64,000 nucleotides of DNA. Source: Epichloe hybrida. Lineage: Eukaryota > Ascomycota > Sordariomycetes > Hypocreales > Clavicipitaceae. Made by a program: the position numbers and the translations under genes. Positions within the stretch are counted from its first letter, which is position 1, and each line of letters opens with the position of its first letter. The DNA lies in contig JAFEKR010000002.1 of NCBI GenBank assembly GCA_019022495.1, forward strand, positions 1,178,001 to 1,242,000. The letters run 5' to 3'. The notes below the pieces were generated by a model. It searched no databases. It was not told the origin of the DNA and saw only the letters and a list, made by a program, of their open reading frames with translations. This document shows positions 36,699 to 48,999 of this stretch, piece by piece.

Positions 36699-37618
36699 GG
36701 GAGGAATGGTTGTTGTGTGGTTAGAATGGAGTCGTGATTTTAGGTTTGATGAGAAAATGGTGGTGAAGTCTTGTGGGTATTATTCATACGACGGCAATCC
36801 GGAGTAAGTGTCACGGGGTCGTTAGCGGGCGGCGGGGGGTTTTTTTCCCCCCCCTTGGTTCGGCCGGGCCTATCAACGAACTGTGCACAACTCGGCAGGC
36901 TCCCGAGCTTAAATATGCACAACTCCGTCCAAGAAACCCCATCAATCATCCAATGCTATCATCCCATGCTATCCTCGATCGCCTCGTTCCCAGTCCGTCT
37001 GTGCGGCGATAACATTCGGCCATGTAGTTGGCCCACGGAAACATACCACATATCATCGCCCGTGGTCCGGCATCCGGCAGTTATTCCCGTCGTGGTCCTT
37101 GCCACGGATCTTCACGCTACAGCTGAATCCCGTCCAGGGCTATCAGCCCAGAGTTGGCAGTGTAGATGTTTCCGCCGCGTTTCAAGTTATTGATGGCCAA
37201 GTCGCAAAACCCAACTAACGTTGGTTGGTCGAGCACAGGACTTCTGTGGAATGATGCAAAGAATGGAAAGAAGAGATGTGAGATGATTGACTATCTAGGA
37301 AATCTATCCGAAGGAAAAGGAAACTCTGTATGAGCTTCAAGATCCATCAACGAAGAACAAAGAACCTGACCAATAAAAGGTTCAATCAACAAACGAAGCA
37401 CAGCACGGATCACGATAACAAACGCGATACGGGAGGCTGCAGCAACAAAGGAAAAATGATGCCTAGGATGTAAGATGTGAGGCTGCGATATTCAACAACT
37501 TCTCCCTCGCATTCATAGTATAGGCTTGGTGGCGGCGGCGGCGGCGACGGCTTTGACCATGTTCTTGAAGCTGGAGGCGGCTTCGGCGGACGCTGAACCT
37601 CTCCCAAATTAACTCATC
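36699..37618. other. Intergenic, upstream of ATP12
   Basis: No gene supported. It has a C run at 36847-36855 and a GGC repeat at 37531-37548 that gives a Pro-rich or Ala-rich pseudo-ORF on the minus strand. The first few hundred bases are the ATP12 promoter. Confidence 0.5.
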
Positions 37619-38221
37619 TCAATAACGTATGTATATATTGGCATGTTCCCCTGAATAAGGCTGCAATCCCCACACGGAGTGTACTGCATACGCGGCGACT
37701 TGGAAACTTTTGACGATGTGGTGGCTGGGAATATGTTGGCTGGCAAGAGTGATAATATCAATGATGATGTCTCTCCCAAGAGTATTAGTGAAGGTTATTT
37801 TTTCACATAAAATTCCCCTCATTTCCAATCTTCCGTTGAATGCATAAGATGCAGCCTGGGTCATTCCAAAGGCTATAGTGACTCCAGCAGCCTGCAGAGC
37901 GAGCGGCGCTCGCTTATTGAAGGGAATTAGCATCTGCCGTACCTCTACCTCGCGTTTGTCAAGGGATGTGTGCTGCGTGGCTTCTAGCTCTTGTCTATAA
38001 GAGGTCAGAGAAAAGAATCATGTGAGCGAGATGGAATCCTAAATTAGGCTTCTAACGTATTGAACGTACTTGGTAGTTGTAATGGAAACTTCCTGCAGGT
38101 CGCGTTGAAAACCAGACACGGAGACACCGTCCTGCTTATTGTCAGATCCCTTAAGTGGGCTTGCGAGCGCTATATGAGCGCTGGTAAAGAAGCCGAGAGC
38201 GATCAGGAATTTCATTTTCAT
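37619..38221 (-). CDS. Secreted protein with Kex2-like sites
   Basis: Two exons, 38221-38070 and 37994-37619, give 175 residues. MKMKFLIALGFFTSAHIALA is a clear signal peptide. After about 45 residues come two Lys-Arg sites, SLDKR and FNKR, about 14 residues apart, both with the look of Kex2 cleavage sites. The remaining roughly 100 residues are fairly hydrophobic, with one Cys, and contain the stretch LALQAAGVTIAFGMTQAASY. The intron (GTACGT to TTATAG, 74 nt) joins the signal peptide to the rest in frame; the two halves alone would look like unrelated small ORFs. I do not recognise the family. A pro-peptide-processed secreted effector or pheromone-like precursor is possible but unproven. Confidence 0.7.
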
Positions 38222-38523
38222 GTTAGATAGGGCTTCCTTCGCACAGGTTAGGATACTATGTGAAATTACATACAAAGAAGAACAGAGCAATTATTATATT
38301 TCCGACAGCCAGTACGTCCGTAGATCGGCAAGGACCTGGCCTAGCACTCGTTTTACAATATCCGGCAACCAATCAGTGGCTGTACATATGTAGGAGGCCG
38401 GATGATCTGGAAATTAAATTGAAGGCGCATAATTTGTCTTGTTTCTCTATGTACATTATCTCGTTACGGAGTACGGATTAATACTCCGTAATCCGTACAC
38501 AAAGAAGTGCTGAGGCTTGTGTT

Positions 38524-38636
38524 GTGAAGTCACGTCAGCCAGGTCTGTATGTATCCAATTAGATAAGAGTAAATCAGAGATACAATGCAATTTGCGGGCC
38601 CCATAGACCCACAAGGCTCATGGCCTCTAAGGAGAT
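38524..38636. mobile_element. Damaged second copy of the 4423-4560 element
   Basis: The stretch GTCACGTCAGCCAGGTCTG, then GTATGTATCCAATTAGATAA, AGTAAAxxAGAGATAC and a terminal CTAAGGAGAT follow the reverse complement of the element at 4423-4560 in order. One arm is largely intact and the other shortened and diverged (38589-38636). The shared centre sequence shows common descent rather than chance. Confidence 0.7.
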
Positions 38637-38850
38637 AGGAGATCACTTCTCTTATAAATTTGCGTGGAAATGTACCTCTTCTGTCTTAGGCCTAGTCACT
38701 ACTTATAATTGAAAAATCACTACTGCATGTTTACGTGTTAAGTTATTATCCCCTTCTAAGCGAATTACATTTTCTTAATATGCCTCATCATTTACCTAGT
38801 GAGATTACGACCCCGCTGGCCAATTGCGTCCTTGTCTGGGGTCTTACATA

Positions 38851-39134
38851 CAATACACCCCCTGAATTATTTTACAAATCTACATGCCCCAGTTATTCGT
38901 CCCTCTCTAACAGCTGTGATTAGCTGTAAATGCGGTATAACCCCTGTATTGTTTTAGAGAGCTACAAGAGCAAAATACAGGGTATATAACGCCACAAAAG
39001 AGTACATTTTTCTCTATGTGCGTGCCTAGTACGAGAATGTACCACCCCCTGTTACCTTTATTTCCTGTCTATTATCTGATTGGCTTGATTACCCCTGTTA
39101 TGTAGATTTGTAAAATAATTCAGGGGGTGTATTG
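38851..39134. mobile_element. 284-bp MITE with 35-bp perfect inverted repeats and TA flanks
   Basis: The first 35 bases (from CAATACACCCCCTGAATTAT) and the last 35 are exact inverted copies, at 38851-38885 and 39100-39134. Both ends are flanked by TA (38849-38850 and 39135-39136), the target duplication expected of Tc1/mariner-type elements. The inside is AT-rich, non-coding, and has a smaller internal inverted repeat (ACCCCTGTATT with AATACAGGGT). Perfect arms imply recent or still mobilisable status, using a transposase encoded elsewhere. Confidence 0.88.
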
Positions 39135-39136
39135 TA

Positions 39137-41033
39137 TATGCAGGGGACACGACTTTTAACACGGACCCCCGACCTCCGTTCTCCGTACAATGCTTCATGT
39201 ACGGAGTATGTAGACGCCATCGAAGACGTTTGCCTCGCAAATTTGAGTCCCGTACAAACGTAAATTACCCGACGAGACCCAGACGGAGCGAGCGGCTGGC
39301 TATTCGTCGTCCCCTCTATCCGACAAGCAAGCAATCAGCTCAGGAGATTCTCCGTCGCAGCAGGCCAGCAAACTTGAGAAAACTTAAGCAAGCGTTTTGC
39401 ATCCCACGGTGGTCCGCCCATCATCAGGGAACTAATAGGGGTAAATATACACCCGTACGTACCCTTGCTTTCCCGAGGCTGACCGTTTGCAGTATCCATC
39501 CAACAAATGAGCTCTCGAGAGTCGAGTCTTGGCCGCCGAAAACGAGGCTCTCAACCTGCCATTAGACGCACGCAAAAGGTATACCAAAGACGGCCACCAC
39601 AAAACGCACAGGTCCATATGACAATGACTTCCAGCAACATCGATTTGACCAACCTTGGGATCTACCCGCCTCGATACAACAAATCCGGATGGCAGTAACC
39701 CGCGACCACCGGACAACATGAACGAGACAAGCGAGCCCTCGGCCACCCTCCAGGTGAAGGGACCTACCTGATGGGTCTCTCTCAGTGGCTCCTCGGCAAG
39801 CGTGCTACGACAGTGCAATAGTGGCGAGGGGGGAGTCCAAAGTCTGCAGTCATATGGGCAGTCGGAGTCGCAAAACAGTAACAAGACTTGCGGCCCCACG
39901 TCCATATACCACGGTGGCCAACTGAAGATGTATACCACCCATCCAGTATATCCGTTCGCCCCCGAAAAGAAACCTGGACAGGTGACGATTCTCTTGAGCC
40001 CGATATCAAATTCTGCGGGCTTGCCAGTCACTAATCAAAAGGAGCGCACGCCGCGGTAAAGCTTGCTTATAGTCGTGACCAGCAACCAGAACCTCGTGAC
40101 ACTAATTCACGCAATGTTAGTCATTGCTGAAGGGCCCCCACCTACCTAGGCATTGAGTGGGAGACGCAGTCTTCTTGGTTCCTCAAAGCCAACGCGACGG
40201 TTGTTACAGAACTCTCAATGGGCCTCGTCAGGGCAGTGATATGTTATCTTGTATTGACGGCACTGGAACAACGCCAGGCATACACCGCTAGGGCGTCATC
40301 TACGCTTGAGCCAAGCTTGATGATAAAATTCAATAAGTTTGACAAGTATGGGGTTAGTTCTCATGTTCTCAAGGTCAGGATAAGTAGCATTAGTCAGGGC
40401 TCGTGGATCGACAAAGCAGCTCATCTAGCCGGCCGCTTTTACCGGAGCATTGAGTAAAGGACGCCCAGGGAGGGCCACGATGTTGTCGTACTGGATACGC
40501 CGGGTGATGTCGTGGATGTGGCAGCCAAGTTTGGCTAAAGTCGGAGCTTCAGGACTTTCAAGAACGGCCATCAGGGGACACAGGGACGTAACCGAGGCAC
40601 AGGTCCAAACACAGGTCGTGAACGAAGAGCGAAGTACAACAAAGATGCTACGTAGAGGGCAATGCAACTCGGCAACGCCTGCCAGCTTCATGTCACCGTC
40701 ATCGATGCAGTAATATGTATCGGCTAGATAAGTGGAAGAGCGCGGGTTTTGCATTGCATGTACGGGAGCTCACTTGCCAGCAAAGAAAGAAAACATTTTT
40801 TCCCAAATGTCACACAACCTTTACATCAGACGACGTGGGAATTGTTCGACCTGTTTATTTATTTATATTTTTTGCGTGACTTGTACCCTTTCGAGCGAGG
40901 TGGGGCGTCACGTGTGAGCTCCCCCCCCAATCCCCTGAGAGCAGTACTCGACTTCACTCGAGAGTGCGCACTGCGCCTGACAGCCAAGTTGGACACCTCA
41001 CGACCAATTCTCCTCTGACGCAGTCGCCCCAAG
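39137..41033. other. Intergenic with possible decayed coding fragments
   Basis: No intact gene. The plus strand at about 39720-40056 reads in a protein-like way in pieces (for example SIYHGGQLKMYTTHPVYPF at about 39894-39950) but is cut by stops. This may be the remains of a fungus-specific gene. The last 250 bases lead into SEC21. Confidence 0.35.
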
Positions 41034-44011
41034 ATGAGCTACGGCAAGAAGGACGAGGATGCCGACCTGGGCCTGGTCAAGGTCGACCGCACCCAAGTAT
41101 TCCAAGAAGGTATGATCAAAAAGCGATGGCGATCCTCGGGATTGGCGGTGGGCTGCTAGCAGCTGCTAATGCCACATTGCAGCTCGCATATTCAACGAAG
41201 GCACCATTCAACCACGACGATGCCGGATCCTTCTGACCAAGATTACCCTTCTCCTCTACACAGGGGAGAAGTTCCCCACCAATGAAGCCACCACCCTCTT
41301 CTTTGGTATTTCAAAGCTATTCCAGAACAAAGATGCCAGTCTCAGACAGATGGTCCATCTCGTCATCAAGGAGCTGGCCAACTCAGCCCAGGACATCATC
41401 ATGGTTACCAGCACAATCATGAAGGATACTGGCGGTGGCAGCGATGCCATCTTCAGACCAAACGCCATTCGAGCTTTGTGCCGCATCATAGACGTTCGTG
41501 CTCGCATGCCCCCCTCAGAACTCGGTAGGTGTCTCACACCAATAATTACTGACCTGCGTTTCCCCAGGCCACGACCGTCCAATCGATCGAGCGAGTAATG
41601 AAAACTGCAATTGTGGACAAGAATCCCTCTGTCTCTTCCGCCGCATTAGTCTCTTCATACCACCTCCTGCCAATTGCCAAGGAAGTCGTTCGTCGCTGGC
41701 AGAGCGAAACTCAGGAGGCCGCTGCCTCGAACAAATCATCCGGCGGCTTCTCGCTCGGCTTCTCCTCATCAAGCGGACAGGTGCCCATGAACAACTCGAC
41801 AATGAGCCAATACCATGCCATTGGACTTCTGTATCAGATGCGAATGCACGACCGAATGGCCCTCGTAAAAATGGTTCAGCAGTTTGGCGCCGCTGGTGCT
41901 GTCAAGAACCCCGCCGCCACCGTCATGCTTGTCCGACTTGCCGCCCAGCTGGCCGAGGAAGATGTGTCACTGCGAAGACCCATGATGCAGCTCCTGGACG
42001 GCTGGTTGCGCCACAAGAGCGAGATGGTCAACTTTGAGGCTGCCAAGGCTGTTTGCGATATGCGAGATGTCTCCGACGATGAAGTCGCCCAGGCCGTTCA
42101 CGTTTTGCAACTATTCCTGACCTCTCCCCGCGCCGTCACCAAGTTCGCCGCCCTCCGAATTCTCCACAACTTCGCCTCCTCCAAGCCCACCGTTGTCAGC
42201 GCTTGCAACCCCGATATCGAGCTCCTCATCTCAAACACCAATCGATCTATTGCCACTTTCGCCATCACCACCCTCCTGAAGACGGGTAACGAGGCTAGCG
42301 TGGATAGACTGATGAAGCAGATCTCCGGGTTCATGTCAGAGATCACGGACGAGTTCAAGATTACCATTGTCGAGGCTATCCGAACTTTGTGCCTCAAGTT
42401 CCCCAGCAAGCAGGCTGGCATGCTTACCTTCCTCAGCGGCATTCTTAGAGACGAGGGCGGTTACGAATTTAAGCGTGCTGTCGTAGAGAGCATGTTCGAT
42501 TTGATCAAGTTTGTTCCCGACTCCAAGGATGAGGCTCTGGCCCATTTGTGCGAGTTCATTGAGGATTGCGAATTTACGAAGCTGGCCGTCCGCATTCTGC
42601 ATCTGATTGGTCTGGAGGGACCCAAGACGGCGCAGCCCACCAAGTACATTCGATACATTTACAACCGAGTGGTCCTTGAAAACGCAGTTGTGCGAGCTGC
42701 TGCTGTTACCGCGCTGGCTAAATTTGGTGTCGGCCAGAAAGACCCTGATGTCAAGGCTAGCGTCAAGGTTCTGCTCACCAGATGCTTGGACGATGTGGAT
42801 GACGAAGTTCGTGATCGTGCTGCACTCAACCTGAAGCTCATGGGCGAGGAGGACGACGACATGGCCGAGAATTTCGTCAAGAATGAGAGCATGTTCTCCC
42901 TTCCAGTCTTCGAGCATCAGCTCGTCATGTACGTCACATCGGACGACCAGGCTTCCTTCAACGACCCCTTCGATATCTCCAGTATTCCGGTCGTCACCCG
43001 AGAGGAAGCCGATGCCGAAGACAGAACCAAGAAACTTACAGCTGCAGCACCTACCCTCAAGGCGCCAAAGCTTGGCCCTACCAAGACTCCTGCCAGCAGT
43101 GCCGAGGCTGCGACTTCTGCTTCTGCCCAGGCTCAGCGCTATGCCGAGGAGTTGATGCAGATTCCTGAGATGAGGGAGTTTGGCAATATTCTCAAGTCTT
43201 CACCCACGGTCGAACTTACCGAGGCCGAGACAGAGTATGTGGTCACACTGGTGAAGCACATCTTCAAGGAGCACATTGTTCTTCAGTACGAGGTGAAGAA
43301 CACGCTGCCGGATACGGTTTTGGAGGCCGTGTCGATTGTTGCTACCCCTGGCGATGAAGATGAACTAGAGGAAGTTTTCATCATCCAGGCCGAGAAGCTG
43401 GCTACCGACGAGCCAGGCAAGGTCTACGTGGCCTTGAAGAAGGTCAACGGCGAGAAATCAATGCCCATTACTTCATTCTCCAACGTACTCAAGTTCACCA
43501 GCAAAGAAATTGACCCATCAACTGGTGAGCCCGAGGAGTCTGGCTATGACGACGAGTACGAGGTCTCCGAATTTGATCTCAGCGGTAGTGATTACATTGT
43601 GCCTGCGTTTGCCAGTAATTTCAGTCACATATGGGAGCAGGTTGGCGCTTCGGGAGAGGAGGCAGAGGAGACTCTGCAGCTGGGTGGCATGAAGAGCATT
43701 GCCGGTAAGTAAATTTGATGTGCCTCGGCGCATGCGCAGTTGAAGAGTTCACCCAAGCTAACAGCACACGAAACACAGATGCCACGGAGCAGTTGGCCAA
43801 GGCTCTTTCATTGCAGCCATTGGAGGGTACCGATGTGCCTGTCAACCCGAGCACCCACACGCTCAAGTTGCTGGGCAAGACGGTTCACGGAGGCAGGGTA
43901 GTGGCAAACGTAAGAATGGCCTTCTCTTCAAAATCAGGAGTGACGACGAAGATTACGGTCAGGAGCGAAGAAGAAAATGTGGCAGCGCTAGTGATTGCAT
44001 CAGTGGCCTAA
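41034..44011 (+). CDS. SEC21: Coatomer subunit gamma (gamma-COP)
   Basis: Four exons, 41034-41109, 41183-41493, 41568-43704 and 43779-44011, give 918 residues. Residues about 20-560 form the adaptin-type helical solenoid (ARIFNEGTIQPRRCRILLTK, ALVSSYHLLPIA, VVRRWQSETQEAA). After a linker rich in Ala and Lys comes the gamma-appendage domain (from about residue 620, ending ENVAALVIASVA). Gamma-COP is part of the COPI coat for Golgi-to-ER retrieval and binds ARF1 and dilysine cargo. The second intron must use GTTCGT at 41494, not the better-looking GTAGGT at 41525. Only the former keeps the frame and gives RALCRIID-ATTVQSIERVMK, which lines up with the gamma-COP family. Confidence 0.97.
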
Positions 44012-45440
44012 TAAAAAGCAAGGACGTTGGCGTTTGAAGGTCTTGATGTGTTGATGATTAGAGCCTATTTTTGGGACAAAAAAAAGACGGGACACAATCG
44101 ACATGTTTACGTTTTCACACACAGGTCGCAGGGGACAGGACTTGTTCATCATTCCCGTTGTTGTTTCTTTCCCGTTGTTGAGCCAGTAAATGACAAATGA
44201 TGAATACAATACGAAAGCAATCTAGGTCGAAAGCTATCATCCCTTGGACCTGTGGTTTTGAAAATGAAGGACTCGTCAGATGTCCTCCCTGTTCCTGAAG
44301 ATGGTATCAGACGCAACCACTGGCATCACATGACGAGCTCAAAGTGTAAAGTAAAGTAAAAATAAAAATAAAAAGAAACCCGAGAGGCTGAGGTTGAAGC
44401 TAAAAAGATTGTTTCTGAGCTACTGTACTGGATGGGTGATGCTGTTGCGTGCCAATTGATGTATGAGTCGAGGATAAGAGCTTGGTGTAGCCCAACAACA
44501 CCAGGGTCAAGGAAAAGCCGGTCACATTTCCCAACCGATCAAGTCGTCTTATCCCCGCGAAGAAAGGCCCCCCAAAACGCGGGGAAGCCACGTGCGCTGT
44601 AGGGTAAGCAGGTGAGACTATGTAGGGCTTGTTACTTGAAGGCATCGCGAGAGCCTAAACAAAATAAGCTATCCCAGAAGAGCATCGAGTATCCGATAGG
44701 CTGGCTGACAGGCACAGGCAGGGCCGAGGCAGCAGTACCAAAAGCGGACTTGCCTGACGACCTTTTCCGCCATGTGAGAGAAGCCGGACGATGCATGTCT
44801 TGCTTGTTGGTGTGTGGAAATGTGGCAAGGACACCAGGAATTGCCCGGCTCCGTTGCGCATGGCAAGCCTGCTGCGGTTGCTCGGGATTGGTGCTGCCCG
44901 AGATTGTGCACGGTACATGGCCGCCAGCCAGCCATGCATACAAAAGCGCATACAAAAGCGCCTGCTTTGCATGTACCGTACAAGGAAGGTATCCCGTACA
45001 GTGAGTGGGTTGTACGGATTACAGTGGGTGACCCCTATCATTGCCAGCTAGGGCCGCCCAAATCCCAAGTCCCGTCCTCACTGGAACACGTTCTGCTTCG
45101 CGCATCGCCCCCCCCCCCCTCCCCCTGACGCACGCGAACTGCAGGTCGTCATCATATTGCGGCTTTACTACCTCAGCTCCATCTCCGACGACAATCAACG
45201 CCATATGCTCCTCCTCTTTCTCCTCCTGCACCCACCCTCTCATCCTCTCTGCCCATTGAACGAATATCCCAATTCTTGACATTTTGGATGTCGTTTGGTT
45301 TGGACTGTGCTCGCGTCGCGGCTGATCCTGCCCAACACGACACAACACAACACGACACAACACGACACGACACGATACAACACAACCCGTCTTCCCCTGT
45401 CTGTCAAAGGGGGCGTCGACGACCGTAATCCTACGGCACC
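44012..45440. other. Intergenic between SEC21 and EFR3
   Basis: No gene supported. It includes a GTACGGATTAC copy near 45014, C runs near 45109-45125 and a CACGACACAACA-type repeat at 45337-45383, just upstream of EFR3 and probably in its leader. Confidence 0.5.
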
Positions 45441-48400
45441 ATGAACGCCATCCACGACAAGTGTCGGCCCAAGCACCAAGTCCTGGTGCTCAAGTGCTAT
45501 CCGAAAACCACAAAAGGAGCTGTCGATGTTGCTCCCAACAGCAGCGAGCTGAGCTATTTACTCTTCTACGCTACAAGCCGTCGATCAAAGATCCAAAAAA
45601 TTGGCGCATTTCTCGAAAAGAAGACGGCCTCGGACGTCTGGCGCATGCGAATTGGGTGAGTCAATCTACCTACCGTGCCTGCCTCGCTCGTCCCGTCCGA
45701 CTTCCACATCGACTGCATTGTCCGTCTCCCATCGCCTCGGTCCGCGTTGTACCTAGCAAAACTATCCGTACTGACCTGCTTACTTACCCCTTGGCGCAAT
45801 CAGAAATGTCCAGGTCACATTGGCCATCTTGGCTGCCCTCGTCGAGAAATCACCCAAAGAGGCCGCCCTCATCGCCCCATGCGTCCTCAAGATTCTCGAC
45901 TTAATTCTTCGATCCGACGACATCACCATGGTCGAGTCGTCGCTGCCTACATTTGAAGCCTTCTGTGAACATCATGACGTCTCGTCCCTGTTTGGCGACA
46001 GCGCCTACTTGCAACAATATCAGTCTGTTGTTCGATCATATGCTCAGCTCGCCTCAACCAGACATGTGCCTTCAAGAGGTCCCGTCAGCAAACCGCTTCA
46101 GTTTCGATGGAGGAACGCTGGCCTGGAAGCCATCAAGCATATCGCGGGCTCCGACGCTCTCTCGTCGGTTTCGGGTCGCCAAATCGATGTTGTCGTGCCA
46201 ATGATTCTCGAAAACATGTGGACCGATGATGACGTCTATCTCGATACTTTACTCCAGAGGGTGCAACTTGATGGCCAGAATGACCCTGAAAAGCTCACGG
46301 GCCGTCGCTCGAGTGTAAACACGGTCCGAACGACGGATGTCGCTGGCGACACGAATCCTGTTGCGTTGTCGGGAACGGCTTTTGACGTCGATAATCTCGC
46401 CGAGGAAGAAACGGGCGTCTTCGCGACACGGTGCTTGAAACAAATATTTGTTGTTCCTAATAGGGCCCAGATATACGGCGCGACCAGTGCCCTGCTCAAG
46501 TTCATTTCAGAGAGGGTCTCTGAGGGAGAGACTGTTGTTGTCACTGAGAAGTCGTCGCCTGGTCACGACTCTGGCTGGGCCATCAAAGTGTTTGACACCA
46601 TCTCTCGATGGACACCAGTGCAAGATAGATACGTCATTCTCGTGGCCACTTTGGACTTCCTGAACAAGACGCCGATGCGAGAAGACAACCTGCGACAACA
46701 CTTGAGCTTCACCGCCATGATGCAATCTCTTCTTCGCTCGGATGTCAATCTAATAGGCCTCAGCGTCATGGATGTTCTCCTTGGCCTGGTCGGACAGATT
46801 AAGAAGCTCTTTCAGCTGCACAAGGGATCCAGCCATGAGGGTAGCCAAAGCGAGGATAGGACCGACACCGAACAAGAGACTGCTTGTCGGGCCCAACGCA
46901 ACGAACTGCTCCAGAGGCTCGAGGATTGCACCAGCGACCTGGCCAACCACGTATATTACGCTGACCAGGTCTCCGACATGATTGCCGCTCTGTTCAGTCG
47001 AACTAGACATGGCTGGTCACACAGTGTCACCTCTTTGACTCACGGGGCCGACAAGGCAGAGAATGGCGCCGGCAACGTTGCGCCGCCGTCGGCCATCGAC
47101 TTGTCTGGCAGCAGCCAGTCTTTGCAAGAAACATACTTCTCTCACTCACCCGGTCGACTTTCCGCCTTGAAGATTGTGAAAGCCATCCTACTACGAGCAG
47201 GTCCCAAGACAGGCCACAGCGGCAATTTGGATTTGAGCAGGAACCGGGTTCCCATACAGGTATGGGAAGGCACTCAGTGGCTTCTTCGTGACCCTGATGG
47301 GAATGTTCGCAAAGCCTATGTCGATGCTTTGTTGACTTGGCTGGACCGCGAGCTCGTTTCCACGGACATGATCGCAAGTGATGACACTGCCATTTCGCAC
47401 CGCTCGACAAAGAACGGCCGGGATATTTCTGGCTCTCGCAGAGTAATTTCGACCACATCGAACCGCGAGCGTCAGGCCAGAGTGCGTCGCTGCCAGTTTC
47501 TGCCTCTGCTTCACGTTGCCATCTACGACAGTGCGTTGCAGTTTGTGGAGTATGACAACGATATCATACTGCTTCACAGTCTTCTCACCAGACTCGCTCT
47601 CAAGCTCGGCGTGAACGCGGCCCGATGCGGGATTCCCATGGTCTATCGACTACAAGAGGACATTCAGGAACTGGAGCAGCCCATTCACAAGGTGCGCATC
47701 GCGTCACTCTGTCACGGCTATTTCTGGGCTCTGATGGAGAGATTTGACTTTGAGGGATCAGTGGTTGGCCGAGCGGTCTACAACGAAATTGTCCGAAGAA
47801 AGAACAAGGGATTCTGGGTGCAAGGTGTCCACGTCCCAGCACCCGCGCCAGCCCAAATCGGAACGCCTGGTGAGCCCCGGCCTCATCCAAGCTGGGACCT
47901 GAGCGCTTTGGAGACGGAAGAAATTTTACCATTTGACGACCGGTCATCACTGGTGGAGTGCATCGCTACCAGCTATCATCAAGAGACGAGCTTGTCACCG
48001 CCGACGAGCCCTGCCACCACCTCCCCGAACCGCAATCACATCCTTGGCTCTCATCCCGGACTTGAAGAAGAAGAAGAAGAAGAAGAAGAAGAAGAAGAAG
48101 CAGGTGATGAGCGGCGACTTGAGCTACCGTCTCAATTCAGGGAGCACATGCTTTCCGACTGGTCCAGAGACTCTGCCATGGCAGCCATCGCAGCGGCAGG
48201 AAAAGCCGAGTCGCTCAATGGCTCCAAGACTGGCACGACAGGCACGGCATATAATCGTCTCACCATTAACACTGGTGGTGGTGTAGGTCTCAATGCAGTC
48301 AACGGCCATTACCCAAGCTCCCCTCACCAAAACCAAAAAAGCCCGCGGCCGCATACTTCGCAAACCCACGGGGACCGATTGACGTCCGTATCCAGGTTGC

Positions 48401-48999
48401 GAAAGTCCAGTGCTGCCAGCAGACTGTCACCGTCGGATTCGGCTTCGAGCAAGGCGGGCATCGCCTCGGTAGAGCAATTGAAGATGATGCTCGCAGGCAC
48501 CGCATCTCCACAAACGGCCGGAATACCAGGACTAGACGATGACAGCGACGAGAGCATGATGAGCTGCGCGTATAGCATGTCCGACACCAGCTTCAACCCA
48601 ACTGCGTCCCAGACAGATGCGCCGACCACGACAGGCGAGCGACTCGCGCGATCGATGTCAGCCTCGGCGTCTCTTCGAGGGCCACTGACATCTAATCCAG
48701 CGATGCACGACGAGGGCCCCACCATGCGCAACAAGGGGGAGAATCACGAAGTTGACGTACCTCCCGTACCACCATTGCCCAATCCGAGCTCGCTGTCAAG
48801 CATGAAGGGCATGCAGCCTATCGAGTCACCAAACGGGAAGCGCAACCTCGGCAGTCGCGGAGGTGAGAGGCACGGGTCGCAGTCTATGCGGTTTCGCGAG
48901 GAAAGCAGCAAAAGCATGAATCTGCAAGACCTCCTGAGAGGCATAGATAGTCGCTCGGGTGAGGGAAGCCTGGGCAATCTTACGAAGCCGCCGTACTAG
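45441..48999 (+). CDS. EFR3: EFR3, plasma-membrane anchor of PI4-kinase
   Basis: Two exons, 45441-45655 and 45804-48999, give 1136 residues. The N-terminus has the Efr3 pattern: KCRPKHQVLVLKCYP, with Cys that are palmitoylated in the family, then SSELSYLLFYATSRRSKIQK, VWRMRIGNVQVTLAILAAL and a long Armadillo-like helical domain to about residue 700. The last 400 residues are disordered, with an acidic run of about 13 Glu (from about 826) encoded by a GAA repeat at 48064-48098. Efr3, with Ypp1, recruits the PI4-kinase Stt4 to the plasma membrane. The splice after RIG restores the frame exactly. Confidence 0.93.

Noticed and set aside
39432..40031. 199-codon minus-strand ORF
   Set aside because: Trp- and Ser-rich without any family feature; the opposite strand looks more protein-like.
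41525..41567. GTAGGT donor for SEC21 intron 2
   Set aside because: It shifts the frame of the following exon. The donor GTTCGT at 41494 keeps the frame and removes the extra VRARMPPSEL.
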